From NCBI RefSeq assembly GCF_000829435.1, contig NZ_JXRP01000017.1, positions 186,001 to 250,000 on the forward strand: a stretch of 64,000 bases of DNA, written 5' to 3'. Under the pieces are notes generated by a model that worked only from the letters and a program-made list of their open reading frames with translations, was not told where the DNA came from and searched no databases. This document shows, in pieces, positions 1 to 8,783 of the stretch. The translations under genes and the position numbers were made by a program. The stretch's first letter is position 1. Each line of letters opens with the position of its first letter. This DNA comes from Jeotgalibacillus soli. GTDB lineage: Bacteria > Bacillota > Bacilli > Bacillales > Jeotgalibacillaceae.

Positions 1-67
1 GTCCCTTTTATAAACATGACCACACAATTATTTGAAATATGAATATTTAAAAATTTCAGAATATTGA

Positions 68-96
68 TTGACATTAATTCCAATAGATAATAATAT
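68..96 (+). promoter_or_regulatory. sigma-A type promoter of the ROK/ABC operon
   Basis: A consensus TTGACA (68-73) is followed after 17 bases by TAATAT (91-96), about 65 bases upstream of the ROK gene. It is the only good promoter upstream of the first five genes, so it probably drives the whole operon. Confidence 0.65.
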
Positions 97-161
97 ATGG
101 ATAATTCAGTAAGGAAGCTTTACGAACTAACGACTATTACAGTCCAAGGGGTTATGCATAT

Positions 162-1364
162 ATGACACAGAACAAAACGAGCACGCCTAACTACCTTAAG
201 TATCTTAACAAAAAGAAAGTCCTTCGTTATATTCAACAAAACAAGAACGTGTCCAGAGCAGACGTTGCTTCTGCACTCTTAATAAGTAAGCCCACGGTTT
301 CATCTGTAGTTGAAGAACTAATTGCTGAGGGATGGGTTGAAGAAAGGGAGAGTGATACGGCTAATTCAGCAGGTGGAAGGAAACCGATTCAACTATCGTT
401 TAATGCGAATAAACAATATATTGCTGCTGTAGATATCGGAGGCACTCATGTAGAATTAGGAATTCTTAATATGAACGGCGAGCTGCTTATTCGTGATCGA
501 TTTGAAACGCAGCTTTCGTCTGAAACACTCGTTGATCAAATTTGTGTCCGTATCCAAAAGATTATCTCAAAAGTTTACCTGACATTAGAGAATTTGATGG
601 CTATTGGGGTTGGAGCCCCAGGGATAACAGATACTCGGCAAGGTATTGTTCTTGAAGCGCCCAGTTTGGGATGGATGAACTATCCTTTAAAAGAAGAAAT
701 AGAAAAGTCCCTCAATATTCCCGTCTATATAGACAATGATGTTAATGTTAGTGTTCTCGGAGAGCAATGGAAAGGGAAAGCGAAAGAAGCTGATAACATC
801 ATATTGATTTCACTGGGAACAGGAGTTGGTTGTGGAATCATCGTTAACGGTCAATTATATCGGGGATCTTCCTTTGCAGCTGGAGAAATTGGCTACATGG
901 TCACAGATAAGAATGAAGCCAAACAAGGATATAATGAAATTTTTGAAGGATACGGGTTTCTTGATAGTCATGTCGGAGGCCCTTCCATTGTCCAAAGAAT
1001 GAAAACGAAGCTAGTAACAGGTAAAGATAATCAAAACCTCCGAAACCACCAAGAGCTTACCGCTAAACATATCTTCCAATTGGCAAAAGAAAACAATCCT
1101 GCAGCAAGTGAAGTCATTGAAGAAACATTAGATCACATCGCATTTGCCCTTGTGAATGTTATTTGTATATTTAATCCCCAATACGTCATTCTGGGGGGTG
1201 GGATTTCTAAATCAGGTAATTGGTTTTTGCCAAAGGTGCAAGAGATTTTAGCTGAACAACTCCCTTTCACAACCAATATTTCCATTACAGAATTGGATGG
1301 ACTGTCGCTAATAGGAGCTGCAGCTCTTTGTTTACAAGAACATGATTCCATTTTAAAAAATTGA
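162..1364 (+). CDS. ROK-family transcriptional repressor (NagC/XylR type)
   Basis: A 400-residue two-part protein. Residues 20-62 form a winged helix-turn-helix (SRADVASALLISKPTVSSVV). Residues 85-395 are a ROK sugar-kinase fold with the phosphate loop DIGGTHVELG (91-100), DND at 191-193 and GTGVGCG at 219-225. Proteins of this type bind a sugar or sugar phosphate and repress catabolic operons. An AAGGGG site lies about 9 bases before the ATG. The usual ROK zinc motif (CxCGxxGCxE) after the GEIGY segment is absent: no cysteine cluster is present there. It is first in an apparent operon with a lyase-like enzyme and a sugar ABC importer, so it is probably their local regulator. The ligand cannot be told from sequence. 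Confidence 0.88.
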   Translation: MTQNKTSTPNYLKYLNKKKVLRYIQQNKNVSRADVASALLISKPTVSSVVEELIAEGWVEERESDTANSAGGRKPIQLSFNANKQYIAAVDIGGTHVELGILNMNGELLIRDRFETQLSSETLVDQICVRIQKIISKVYLTLENLMAIGVGAPGITDTRQGIVLEAPSLGWMNYPLKEEIEKSLNIPVYIDNDVNVSVLGEQWKGKAKEADNIILISLGTGVGCGIIVNGQLYRGSSFAAGEIGYMVTDKNEAKQGYNEIFEGYGFLDSHVGGPSIVQRMKTKLVTGKDNQNLRNHQELTAKHIFQLAKENNPAASEVIEETLDHIAFALVNVICIFNPQYVILGGGISKSGNWFLPKVQEILAEQLPFTTNISITELDGLSLIGAAALCLQEHDSILKN

Positions 1365-1376
1365 GGAGGTCCTGAT

Positions 1377-2882
1377 ATGACTGTAAAGAGATCAGAGATT
1401 TATATTAATACAGTGCTCCGACCTACTTACAACGTCACAAGAGATCATTTTTTTAAATACATTATGGAAATAAATCTTGCTCATGTTCTTATGTTAAAGA
1501 AACAGAAAATATTAAAGGTAGAGGAAGCCGATACGATCCTCCATGCTGCATATAAGATTCTTAAGCAAGGATATGATAAGCAGTACAATTCTCATTTTGA
1601 AGATCTATTCTTTATGCTTGAAGACGAGCTAGCAAGTGAGATTGGAGAACAGCTTGTTGGAAATATGCATATTGCTTTTAGTCGAAATGATATGGATACA
1701 ACAATGTTCCGAATGTACTGGAGAGAAAAAGTTGCCAAATGGATCGATAATATAAACAAACTGCGTTCCGTTTTACTAAACTTAGCAAATGAGCATAAAA
1801 ATTCCGTCATGCCTGCACATACTCACAATCAACAGGCTCAGCCCACAACACTCGCACATTATCTGCTCGCAGTAGAAAACAATCTGCAGCGGGACGTTCA
1901 AAGAGGGGTTGCGCTTTATAATCGGATGAATCTCTGTCCAATGGGAGCAGCTGCATTGGCTACAACAGGGTTTAATATTGATCGACATGATATAAGTCAG
2001 AGATTGGGCTTCACAGGGCCCATGTTGAATTCGTATGACGCCATTTCCGCTTCTGATTTTATGCTTGAGACCTCAAGTGTCCTATCCATTTCATTATGCA
2101 CGCTTTCCAGATTTACTTATGATTTAATCTTCATGTCAACAAACGAAGTGAATACACTTCGTCTTCATAATAAACATGTCCAAACATCAAGTATAATGCC
2201 ACAAAAAAGAAACCCTTCAGCCCTGGAACATACTCGCGCATCCATTAGTAAAGCCATTGCCGAGTTACAAGGTACTCTATTCTTAGCACACAGCGTACCA
2301 TTAGGTGACATCGTCGATATAGGGGATGATATCCAGCCTAAATTACAATCTGGTATCCAACAAACAGAAGATATTATTTTATTACTAACTGAAATTTTAC
2401 ATGATTGTACCTTTAATGAAGAACTGCTTTATGAAAGAGCAAAAATCGGATTTTCGACTGTTACCGAAATTTCGGATTTATTAGTGCGAAATCATAACGT
2501 GCCATTTCGTACTTCTCATAAAATTGTCAGTTTATTTGTAAAGCGGCTTATCCAAGAAGAAAAAAACCTCTTGCAAGGATCAGCTGCACAAATTAATCAA
2601 ATTGCCAAGGAATATACGAATCTTACCGTCTCTTTTTCTGATAAAGAATATCATCAGGCAACAAACCCCATGGATTTTATCAGAGTTCGAGATGTTCTTG
2701 GGGGACCTGCTCCAATTGAAATAGAACGCCAACGACAAGAAGCACTTGAAGATGTGTCTGCAACAGCTTCCTGGCTTGTTACCGTTTTTTCAAATCTGGA
2801 AGGGTATTCATCAAAATTGGTACACGATGCCGGTTTTGGAATAAATAAAAAAAGAACATTTCAGGGGGAGGAAAGTAAATGA
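1377..2882 (+). CDS. Argininosuccinate lyase-like enzyme (fumarase/aspartase superfamily)
   Basis: 501 residues. The superfamily signature is clear: SSIMPQKRNP at 271-280, preceded by SRNDMDTTM (102-110) and THNQQAQPTT (149-158), which match the SRND and TH..QAQP elements of argininosuccinate lyases. The family cleaves a C-N (or C-O) bond with release of fumarate from a succinyl adduct. No argG or other arginine gene is nearby. It sits 12 bases after the ROK gene and overlaps the solute-binding protein gene by four bases (ATGA), so it is cotranscribed with a sugar-type importer. I infer that it acts on the imported compound, perhaps a succinylated or aminated substrate, rather than in arginine synthesis. 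An annotation of plain argH would be risky. Confidence 0.8.
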   Translation: MTVKRSEIYINTVLRPTYNVTRDHFFKYIMEINLAHVLMLKKQKILKVEEADTILHAAYKILKQGYDKQYNSHFEDLFFMLEDELASEIGEQLVGNMHIAFSRNDMDTTMFRMYWREKVAKWIDNINKLRSVLLNLANEHKNSVMPAHTHNQQAQPTTLAHYLLAVENNLQRDVQRGVALYNRMNLCPMGAAALATTGFNIDRHDISQRLGFTGPMLNSYDAISASDFMLETSSVLSISLCTLSRFTYDLIFMSTNEVNTLRLHNKHVQTSSIMPQKRNPSALEHTRASISKAIAELQGTLFLAHSVPLGDIVDIGDDIQPKLQSGIQQTEDIILLLTEILHDCTFNEELLYERAKIGFSTVTEISDLLVRNHNVPFRTSHKIVSLFVKRLIQEEKNLLQGSAAQINQIAKEYTNLTVSFSDKEYHQATNPMDFIRVRDVLGGPAPIEIERQRQEALEDVSATASWLVTVFSNLEGYSSKLVHDAGFGINKKRTFQGEESK

Positions 2883-4186
2883 AAAAATCATGGTTCAATG
2901 CTTGGTTATTGTTAGCAATTTTGTTTTTAGCTGCGTGTTCGGAAGAAGATTCAGATGAAGGGGATTCTGCTGAGGGTGAGGGCACGAGTGATGCTGTGGT
3001 AGAGATTGATTACTGGCAATATGCATTTGATTCCAAAGTTAACTTAATGGATGAGCTTATTGCTGAATTTGAAGAAGCCAATCCTGATATTAAGGTCAAT
3101 CAAACTAATTTTCCATATGAACAATACAATGAAAAAGTAGCAGCTCAAGTCCCTGCAGGAAATGGTCCTAATGTTATTAACCTATTTTACGGCTGGGTAC
3201 CGCTTTATGTAGATTCAGGTTATTTACAGCCTTTGCCTCAGGATGAATTTCCGCATGAAGAAATTGAAGAGGAGTTTTTTCCAATGGTTGAAGCTACTAA
3301 GCTAGACGATGAGTACTGGACAATTCCAACCGCTGTTCGAACATTGGCACTGTTTTATAACAAAGATTTATTTGAAGAGGCAGGATTAGATCCGGAACAG
3401 CCGCCAACCAATTGGGATGAATTAGTCGACTATTCCAAGCAATTAACGAAACGTGATGCGAATGATAGATTGGAACAAGCAGGAATGGCTTGGGAACCCT
3501 CTCAGCAAGGACATCACTGGTTTAGAGACGCATTAATTTATCAAGCCGGAGGAGAGGGATTAAGTGAAGATAGACAAACAATTAAGTGGGATGACAGCCC
3601 AGCAGGCTTTGAAGCGTTTCAATATTGGCTGGACTTTCCTCTAACCCACAAGGTTGCTGAGAGAAACTTCTATACCGATGATGTTACAGCATTTATGACA
3701 GGGCATGCTGCGATGAATATAGATGGTTCATTCCGCCTTGGAACGTTGCAAAACGATGCTCCAGATTTGAACTATGGCATTGCACCTTTACCTTCTAAGA
3801 ATGAAGAAGCAACACAGTCATCCTTCTGGACAAATGGTATCACGGCAACAACAGAAGGGGCAGAACTGGAAGCTTCGGTTAAGTTTTTGAAGTTTTTAAC
3901 GAGTGATGAAGTGATGGAACGTTGGTTGGAAGAAATTGGTGAGCTGCCAGCGAAACAAAAGGTTGCACAGCAAGATAAATACTTACAAGATGAACGATAC
4001 GGTGCGTTTATAGAACAGCTGCCAAATGCACAAGCTCACTTCTTCATCGACGAAACAAGAGAACGTGATTTGGTCATTCGAGCTGTGGATCGAGTACTGT
4101 TAGAGGGCGTGGATCCTAAAGAAGCTTATGATGAACTCGTTGAAGATACGCAAGCACTCTTTGATGAATATTGGGGAAATCGTTAA
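2879..4186 (+). CDS. ABC transporter solute-binding lipoprotein, sugar family 1
   Basis: 435 residues. A type II signal peptide ends in the lipobox LAAC (Cys about residue 20), followed by an acidic linker typical of Bacillus lipoproteins. The mature part is a family 1 extracellular solute-binding fold (EFEEANPDIKV, then a Trp- and Tyr-rich ligand cleft). Its start codon overlaps the stop of the lyase-like gene (ATGA), with a GGGGGAGG site just before it. It would capture an oligosaccharide-like or glycoside-like substrate outside the membrane and hand it to the two permeases downstream. The substrate is unknown. Confidence 0.9.
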   Translation: MKKSWFNAWLLLAILFLAACSEEDSDEGDSAEGEGTSDAVVEIDYWQYAFDSKVNLMDELIAEFEEANPDIKVNQTNFPYEQYNEKVAAQVPAGNGPNVINLFYGWVPLYVDSGYLQPLPQDEFPHEEIEEEFFPMVEATKLDDEYWTIPTAVRTLALFYNKDLFEEAGLDPEQPPTNWDELVDYSKQLTKRDANDRLEQAGMAWEPSQQGHHWFRDALIYQAGGEGLSEDRQTIKWDDSPAGFEAFQYWLDFPLTHKVAERNFYTDDVTAFMTGHAAMNIDGSFRLGTLQNDAPDLNYGIAPLPSKNEEATQSSFWTNGITATTEGAELEASVKFLKFLTSDEVMERWLEEIGELPAKQKVAQQDKYLQDERYGAFIEQLPNAQAHFFIDETRERDLVIRAVDRVLLEGVDPKEAYDELVEDTQALFDEYWGNR

Positions 4187-4272
4187 TTTGATCCATAAGG
4201 CAGTATAGGAGGAGCTTAATACTTTCAAGTGACCTCCCCTTTAATTTCCATTAATTTAAGGAAAAACAAGGC

Positions 4273-4297
4273 GGCAGGGTGAACCATTTACCCTGCC
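4273..4297 (+). other. Intercistronic stem-loop after the binding-protein gene
   Basis: GGCAGGGT (4273-4280) pairs with ACCCTGCC (4290-4297). There is no U-tract behind it and the permease ribosome site follows within 10 bases. Hairpins of this kind between binding-protein and permease genes usually stabilise the upstream message, giving more binding protein than permease. That role is inferred from position. Confidence 0.6.
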
Positions 4298-4317
4298 CCG
4301 TTCAATAGGAGGCCATT

Positions 4318-5277
4318 ATGATGAATCAGCCATCACAACTATCTGATAAGGCAATCAAGAATGCGATTCCTGAAAAAAAGAAAAGACCAAAATTAACGAT
4401 GAAGCAAAGCAAATATCTATTCGTCTATATTTGCTTGCTTTTACCGATTATTTTCTATCTCGGAATAAGGATTATTCCGACTCTTTACACCTTTAATATT
4501 GGGTTTAGAGAATGGAATATTCTTTCTCCGGAAAAACCTTTTGTCGGATTGGAAAACTACGCTACGTTATTTAATGATGAAGTATTTCGGAAATCTTTAG
4601 TGAATACGGCGATCTTTATTGTGATAGGTGTTATCGGTCAAGTAGTCATCGGGCTATTTATCGCCTTATTATTGCAAAGAATAAATAGATTTGTTGGGTT
4701 CTTCCGCGTGATTTATTTTATTCCCTATGTCACAAGTATTGTGGCTGTTAGCTGGGTATTTCGATGGTTATTTATGAATAATGGATTTATGAATGAAATG
4801 CTTGTGACTATCGGAATACCTCCGCAATTATTTTTGAATTCTCCTAACCAGGCTATCTTTGTCATTATAGGTACAATGATTTGGCAGGCTTTAGGTTTCC
4901 AGATGGTAATATTTTTAGCAGGTCTAGAAAATATTCCTTCAACCTTTTACGAAGCTGCAGATGTGGATGGAGCGAGTCCTTTTCAAAAACTAAAAATGAT
5001 TACCATTCCATTATTAAATCCTACGATTGTGTTTTCAGTGGTGATCGGAAGTATTAATTTTATCCAGGTTTCTTTCACCCAGGTTGTCAACATGAGTGTT
5101 GATTCGGCTGGAGGTCCCCTTCATTCTACGCTAACGATTGTTGTCTATATTTATCAATTGGCATTTAGACAATATAGCATGGGGTTAGCTTCAGCAGCAA
5201 CGGTCGTGTTATTTTTGTTTATCCTCGCCTTAACGATTTTCCAAATGAAAGTCTTAACAAAGAAATTTGATTATTAG
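4318..5277 (+). CDS. ABC sugar transporter permease, MalF/UgpA type
   Basis: 319 residues with six predicted membrane segments and the inner-membrane component signature near residues 210-235 (EAADVDGASPFQKLKMITIP), which docks onto the ATPase. The N-terminal cytoplasmic stretch is lysine-rich. Two ATG codons lie side by side (4318, 4321); the AGGAGG at 4307-4312 fits the second one better. It forms the transmembrane channel with the next permease. No ABC ATPase gene is present in this operon, so a shared MsmX-like ATPase encoded elsewhere probably energises it. Confidence 0.9.
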   Translation: MMNQPSQLSDKAIKNAIPEKKKRPKLTMKQSKYLFVYICLLLPIIFYLGIRIIPTLYTFNIGFREWNILSPEKPFVGLENYATLFNDEVFRKSLVNTAIFIVIGVIGQVVIGLFIALLLQRINRFVGFFRVIYFIPYVTSIVAVSWVFRWLFMNNGFMNEMLVTIGIPPQLFLNSPNQAIFVIIGTMIWQALGFQMVIFLAGLENIPSTFYEAADVDGASPFQKLKMITIPLLNPTIVFSVVIGSINFIQVSFTQVVNMSVDSAGGPLHSTLTIVVYIYQLAFRQYSMGLASAATVVLFLFILALTIFQMKVLTKKFDY

Positions 5278-5293
5278 AGGGGAGGAGTAAACA

Positions 5294-6109
5294 GTGAAAA
5301 AACGAACAGGTTTGACAATTGTCTATCTTTTATTGATCACTGGATCGATTGCGATGATTTTTCCATTTGTTTGGATGGTTTCAACATCCCTTAAAACAGC
5401 CATTGATGTTTATTCACTAAGTATCATTCCGGAAAACCCTACTTTTGCAAATTACATAGCAATCTTTCAGGGATCACCATTCTTAAAATGGTTTATCAAT
5501 AGTTTAATTATCGCGGTCATAACGACATTAAGTGTGGCATTTTTCGATACGTTGGTCGGCTACATTATTGCTAAATTCCACTTTATCGGTAAAACGATCA
5601 TATTTATCACGATTTTGAGCACATTAATGGTCCCGACTGAGATGTTGATTATTCCATGGTATTTAATGAGCTCTGAGTTGGGATGGACAGATAGCTATTG
5701 GGGTCTTTTATTTCCAGGCTTAATGACTGGATTTGGAGTCTTTCTCATGAGGCAATTTATGGAGTCAATACCTAATGACATCTTGGACGCAGCCAGAGTA
5801 GATGGTATGGGAGAATTTAAAATCTTTCTAAAAGTAGCCATTCCTCAAGTATGGCCAGCTATTTCTGCTCTGTGTATCTTTTCGTTCTTGAGTAACTGGA
5901 ATGCCTTCCTGTGGCCGTTAATCGTCTCGCATTCTGAAGAAGTGTTCACCTTGCCCGTGGGACTGTCCTTTTTGGCATCAGGCGAATTTAACACAAAATG
6001 GGAACTGATTATGGCTGGGTCCACCATTACAGCATTACCTTTAATTTTAGTATTTTTTCTGTTACAGCGTTATATTATCAAAGGAATTGTACTTACTGGG
6101 ATGAAGTGA
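5294..6109 (+). CDS. ABC sugar transporter permease, MalG/UgpE type
   Basis: 271 residues, six membrane segments, with the EAA-type loop DAARVDGMGEFKIFLKVAIP near residues 160-180. The start is GTG at 5294, 9 bases after a GGGGAGGAG ribosome site and 16 bases behind the first permease. It ends the operon, as a terminator follows at 6200. The two permeases and the lipoprotein make a carbohydrate uptake type 1 importer. Confidence 0.9.
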   Translation: MKKRTGLTIVYLLLITGSIAMIFPFVWMVSTSLKTAIDVYSLSIIPENPTFANYIAIFQGSPFLKWFINSLIIAVITTLSVAFFDTLVGYIIAKFHFIGKTIIFITILSTLMVPTEMLIIPWYLMSSELGWTDSYWGLLFPGLMTGFGVFLMRQFMESIPNDILDAARVDGMGEFKIFLKVAIPQVWPAISALCIFSFLSNWNAFLWPLIVSHSEEVFTLPVGLSFLASGEFNTKWELIMAGSTITALPLILVFFLLQRYIIKGIVLTGMK

Positions 6110-6199
6110 TGGGGCAAGTTAGAAATAATAGCTATCATGCAGTGACATCTTAAAATAAGCATGTTGTCACCCTATTTAAATAATTGATTTTTTGATCTA

Positions 6200-6238
6200 A
6201 CAAAAGACACTCATTAAAAGTGTCTTTTGTTCTGTTTA
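6200..6238 (+). terminator. Rho-independent terminator of the ROK/ABC operon
   Basis: ACAAAAGACACT (6200-6211) pairs perfectly with AGTGTCTTTTGT (6219-6230), with a 7-base loop and a T-rich tail. Confidence 0.85.
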
Positions 6239-6365
6239 AAAAGAATAAAGATGACATATTCTTGTTGAATAGAGATGGTAATTTCGTCATAATATTTATT
6301 TAAAGGTTAGCTTTTTCTTTATTTGAGCTATAATCTAACTATTAATCATTTAAGGGGCGAGAAAA

Positions 6366-7181
6366 ATGACCTCTCTTACAAAGGTTGCAGACTATTTTAC
6401 TGAAAATAAAGAGTCTCTGGCGGTTGAGATTGTTGAAAATGTTTTGAACAGAATGAAGCTGGAGATTCCTGAATGGGAAAAGGAACTAGCCGTTGCCATG
6501 TATATTGAATTCTTCGGTTTTTTAGGAGTTTCGGTTCATTGTGATAAGGATACGGTGCCGGAGGATCTAGTAGAGTGGAGCAAGAAGAATGGTGAGCGTG
6601 AAGCATCAGAAGATGGTCGGATTTCTGAGATTCTTATTCGTTATCCAGCTACTCGCGATGTTTTTATTGAGTTTATGACGAACATTGGGTTAATGTATGA
6701 TCTTTCCTTGGAAGAACATGCGATACTTATTAAACGAATCAATACCATGCTTGATATCAGTCTTACTGAAACTCTTTTAGCGTATGAACGAAAGAGTGAT
6801 CAGATAATGGAAGAGACCAAAAGAGAAATGGATGAATTATCGGCACCAGTCGTTCCTATTCGTGATGGGGTTGCAGTACTCCCATTGATCGGTACAATCG
6901 ATTATTCCAGGGCTGCTTATTTATTGGATAAGGTAGTACCAAGAATTGCTGAAATGGAGCTTAATTATCTTATTGTTGACTTTTCAGGGATTTTAACAAT
7001 CGATATTGAAATTGTACAGTACCTCTATAACATTGAGAGTGTTCTTCGTTTATTAGGAATAAACACAATTGTAACTGGGCTTCGTCCAGATTTAGCCCAA
7101 ACGGTTGTACTAGCTGGAATTGATATGACTGTCATTCAGACGTTTGGTCATGTTAAACAAGCATTGGAAAGCATCGAATAA
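6366..7181 (+). CDS. RsbR-type stressosome protein (STAS domain)
   Basis: 271 residues: an N-terminal helical RsbR_N-like sensory half (1-150), then a linker and a C-terminal STAS domain (about 160-271) with VLPLIGTIDY and VDFSGILTIDIE. RsbR paralogs build the stressosome core with RsbS and control RsbT release and thus sigma-B. In RsbRA the STAS domain carries two threonines phosphorylated by RsbT. The equivalent positions here appear to be Ile214 (in TIDIE, where others have DT) and Thr246 (in AQT), so one site seems lost. The site alignment is from memory. An AAGGGGCGAG ribosome site precedes the ATG. A second paralog follows behind a terminator and its own promoter. Confidence 0.85.
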   Translation: MTSLTKVADYFTENKESLAVEIVENVLNRMKLEIPEWEKELAVAMYIEFFGFLGVSVHCDKDTVPEDLVEWSKKNGEREASEDGRISEILIRYPATRDVFIEFMTNIGLMYDLSLEEHAILIKRINTMLDISLTETLLAYERKSDQIMEETKREMDELSAPVVPIRDGVAVLPLIGTIDYSRAAYLLDKVVPRIAEMELNYLIVDFSGILTIDIEIVQYLYNIESVLRLLGINTIVTGLRPDLAQTVVLAGIDMTVIQTFGHVKQALESIE

Positions 7182-7218
7182 TATTTTTATGTAGAACGTA
7201 TATTTTGAATCTTCTCGA

Positions 7219-7245
7219 AGCATCACTTATTGAAGTGTTGCTTTT
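7219..7245 (+). terminator. Terminator after the first RsbR paralog
   Basis: AGCATCACTT and AAGTGTTGCT pair with one T-T mismatch around a short ATTG loop, followed by TTTTTG. Confidence 0.7.
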
Positions 7246-7320
7246 TGTCATTTTATTCTAATGAAATTTAAAACTAAATTGTGCGATCATTCCTTTTGAT
7301 AACCTTTAAATGCATTCTAG

Positions 7321-7345
7321 GTGTAAAGTATGACAATTCGGGTAT
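7321..7345 (+). promoter_or_regulatory. Candidate sigma-B promoter of the second RsbR paralog
   Basis: GTGTAA (7321-7326), 13-base spacer, GGGTAT (7340-7345). The sigma-B consensus is GTTTAA, 13-15 bases, GGGTAT: the -10 is perfect and the -35 has one mismatch. It lies 28 bases before the start codon. Control of a stressosome component by sigma-B would make a feedback loop. Confidence 0.6.
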
Positions 7346-7372
7346 TAACTTTGTAATGAAGGGAGAATGACT

Positions 7373-8200
7373 ATGGGCCAATTAAATGAGATAGTTTCAC
7401 GCTATTTACAAGATAACCAAACAGACATCACGAATGAACTGCTCCCACAAACATTAAATGAACTGAATATTAAATTTTCAGAGAAGGATCTTATCCATCA
7501 TTATGAAATGCTGCGTTCTCTATTAGATCGTGTATCAGAAAGCTTATTAACAAGTAAAGAAGCTACGGTGGAAAATGAAACAGGCTATGACATTTCTAAC
7601 TATTTTTTTGATAAAGGTGTTCTGTTAAAGCATACAATTAATGTCCTATGTGTTTTTAGATTGTCTTTGTTAAAGCATCTTCGTCAGTCAGATTTGTTTG
7701 AGGACTCCCAAATTCATGAAGGGTTTCTCATTTTGGAAGAAATTATGTTCGCCTTTGATGTGGCGATCCGAACAACAACTCAAAATTTTAATGATAAAGC
7801 ACAAAAAAATAAAGAAGTTATGGAATACGAATATGATGAAATCTCAGCACCAGTGGTGGTAATCGATAAATCACGTGCAGTCCTTCCTCTCATTGGGAAT
7901 TTCACGCCAAGGAGACTGCAAAATCTTATTGAAAATACATTAGATCAGGTTTCAAGCAAGAGCGTAAATACGATTATTGTAGATTTTTCTGGGATTGCTA
8001 CGTTCGATACGTTTGTCGCAAAGCACCTGTTTGATCTAATTGATTCTCTAAAACTTATTGGAACGAAAACCATCATTACAGGTGTTCATCCAAGCATGGC
8101 TCTAACTGCTGTTCATTTAGGCGTGGATCTATCAAAGATCGAATCGTATGGTCAGTTAAGACAGTTTTTAAGCAAGAATAGTAAGCCTATGTATAAATAA
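7373..8200 (+). CDS. RsbR-type stressosome protein (STAS domain), second paralog
   Basis: 275 residues from ATG 7373. An in-frame ATG at 7367 sits only one base after the GGGAG site, so the later ATG is preferred. The N-terminal half is helical and diverges strongly from the first paralog; the C-terminal STAS domain (about 160-270) has VLPLIGNFTP and VDFSGIATFDTF. Both expected phospho-threonine positions are present: the DT of TFDTF and the T of ALT (215 and 247 counted from ATG 7367). It should join the stressosome and sense a different signal from its neighbour. It is preceded by a likely sigma-B promoter and ended by a strong terminator. Confidence 0.86.
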   Translation: MGQLNEIVSRYLQDNQTDITNELLPQTLNELNIKFSEKDLIHHYEMLRSLLDRVSESLLTSKEATVENETGYDISNYFFDKGVLLKHTINVLCVFRLSLLKHLRQSDLFEDSQIHEGFLILEEIMFAFDVAIRTTTQNFNDKAQKNKEVMEYEYDEISAPVVVIDKSRAVLPLIGNFTPRRLQNLIENTLDQVSSKSVNTIIVDFSGIATFDTFVAKHLFDLIDSLKLIGTKTIITGVHPSMALTAVHLGVDLSKIESYGQLRQFLSKNSKPMYK

Positions 8201-8202
8201 AC

Positions 8203-8237
8203 AAAAAAGCTGGCAGCGCAGATTGCCAGCTTTTTTG
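8203..8237 (+). terminator. Terminator after the second RsbR paralog
   Basis: AAAAAAGCTGGCA pairs with TGCCAGCTTTTTT around an 8-base loop; the T-run is part of the 3' arm. Confidence 0.88.
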
Positions 8238-8327
8238 TTCTGTATTTTGCTAAACAGTAGCAGAAGATTTTTTAAAAAATAACGCTTGTTTTTTGAATAA
8301 GGGTAGTTTTATTTAATTTAGTATTTT

Positions 8328-8356
8328 TTGTGAATTCACTATACAAATAGTATGAA
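8328..8356 (+). promoter_or_regulatory. Possible promoter of sda
   Basis: TTGTGA (8328-8333), 17 bases, TATGAA (8351-8356), 38 bases before the start codon. In B. subtilis sda is controlled by DnaA binding upstream. I see only a poor DnaA-box-like TGTGAATT inside the -35 region and do not claim a DnaA site. Confidence 0.45.
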
Positions 8357-8393
8357 ATACCGATATTATTTAAAGAAAGGGGTGTAAAATATT

Positions 8394-8534
8394 ATGCGTT
8401 ACCATAAATTGTCTACCGAGCTATTATTAGAAGCTTATCAAAAAGCGATAAATCTAAGGCTTTCAAGAGATTTTATTTTTATATTAAATGAGGAACTGGT
8501 TGCTAGAAATATTAAATTGAAAAACATGATTTGA
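8394..8534 (+). CDS. sda: Sda, sporulation checkpoint inhibitor
   Basis: A 46-residue protein. The body, LSTELLLEAYQKAINLRLS then RDFIFILNEEL, has the Sda pattern: two short helices forming a hairpin with the conserved LSDELL..AY..A and L..DFI elements. Sda binds the dimerisation domain of the sporulation kinases KinA/KinB and blocks autophosphorylation when DNA replication is disturbed. A strong ribosome site (AAAGAAAGGGGTG) lies 8 bases before the ATG. It stands alone between terminators of its neighbours. The C-terminus after about residue 36 diverges from B. subtilis Sda. Confidence 0.85.
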   Translation: MRYHKLSTELLLEAYQKAINLRLSRDFIFILNEELVARNIKLKNMI

Positions 8535-8783
8535 TTAATTAATTGAAAAATCAGTATGGTTCTTTATTGATTTATCAATATTTCTCCTCCTGTTAAGAAG
8601 TACGTTAATACAATTGGAGTCAGAAATAAACAGAACGTGAATTGGCAAATGAAATTCCTTTTTTAGTTTGAACCTTTTTGGTGAATCTAATCCCAAAATT
8701 TGATCATACTACATGTAAGAAATAGCCACTAAATGAGTGTCCTATGGGACAGACGCACAGGCTATATCATCGGTGGTGATCCT

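Noticed and set aside
1377-2882. Annotating the lyase as argH
   Set aside because: Signature fits the family, but gene context is a sugar importer and no argG or other arginine gene is present.
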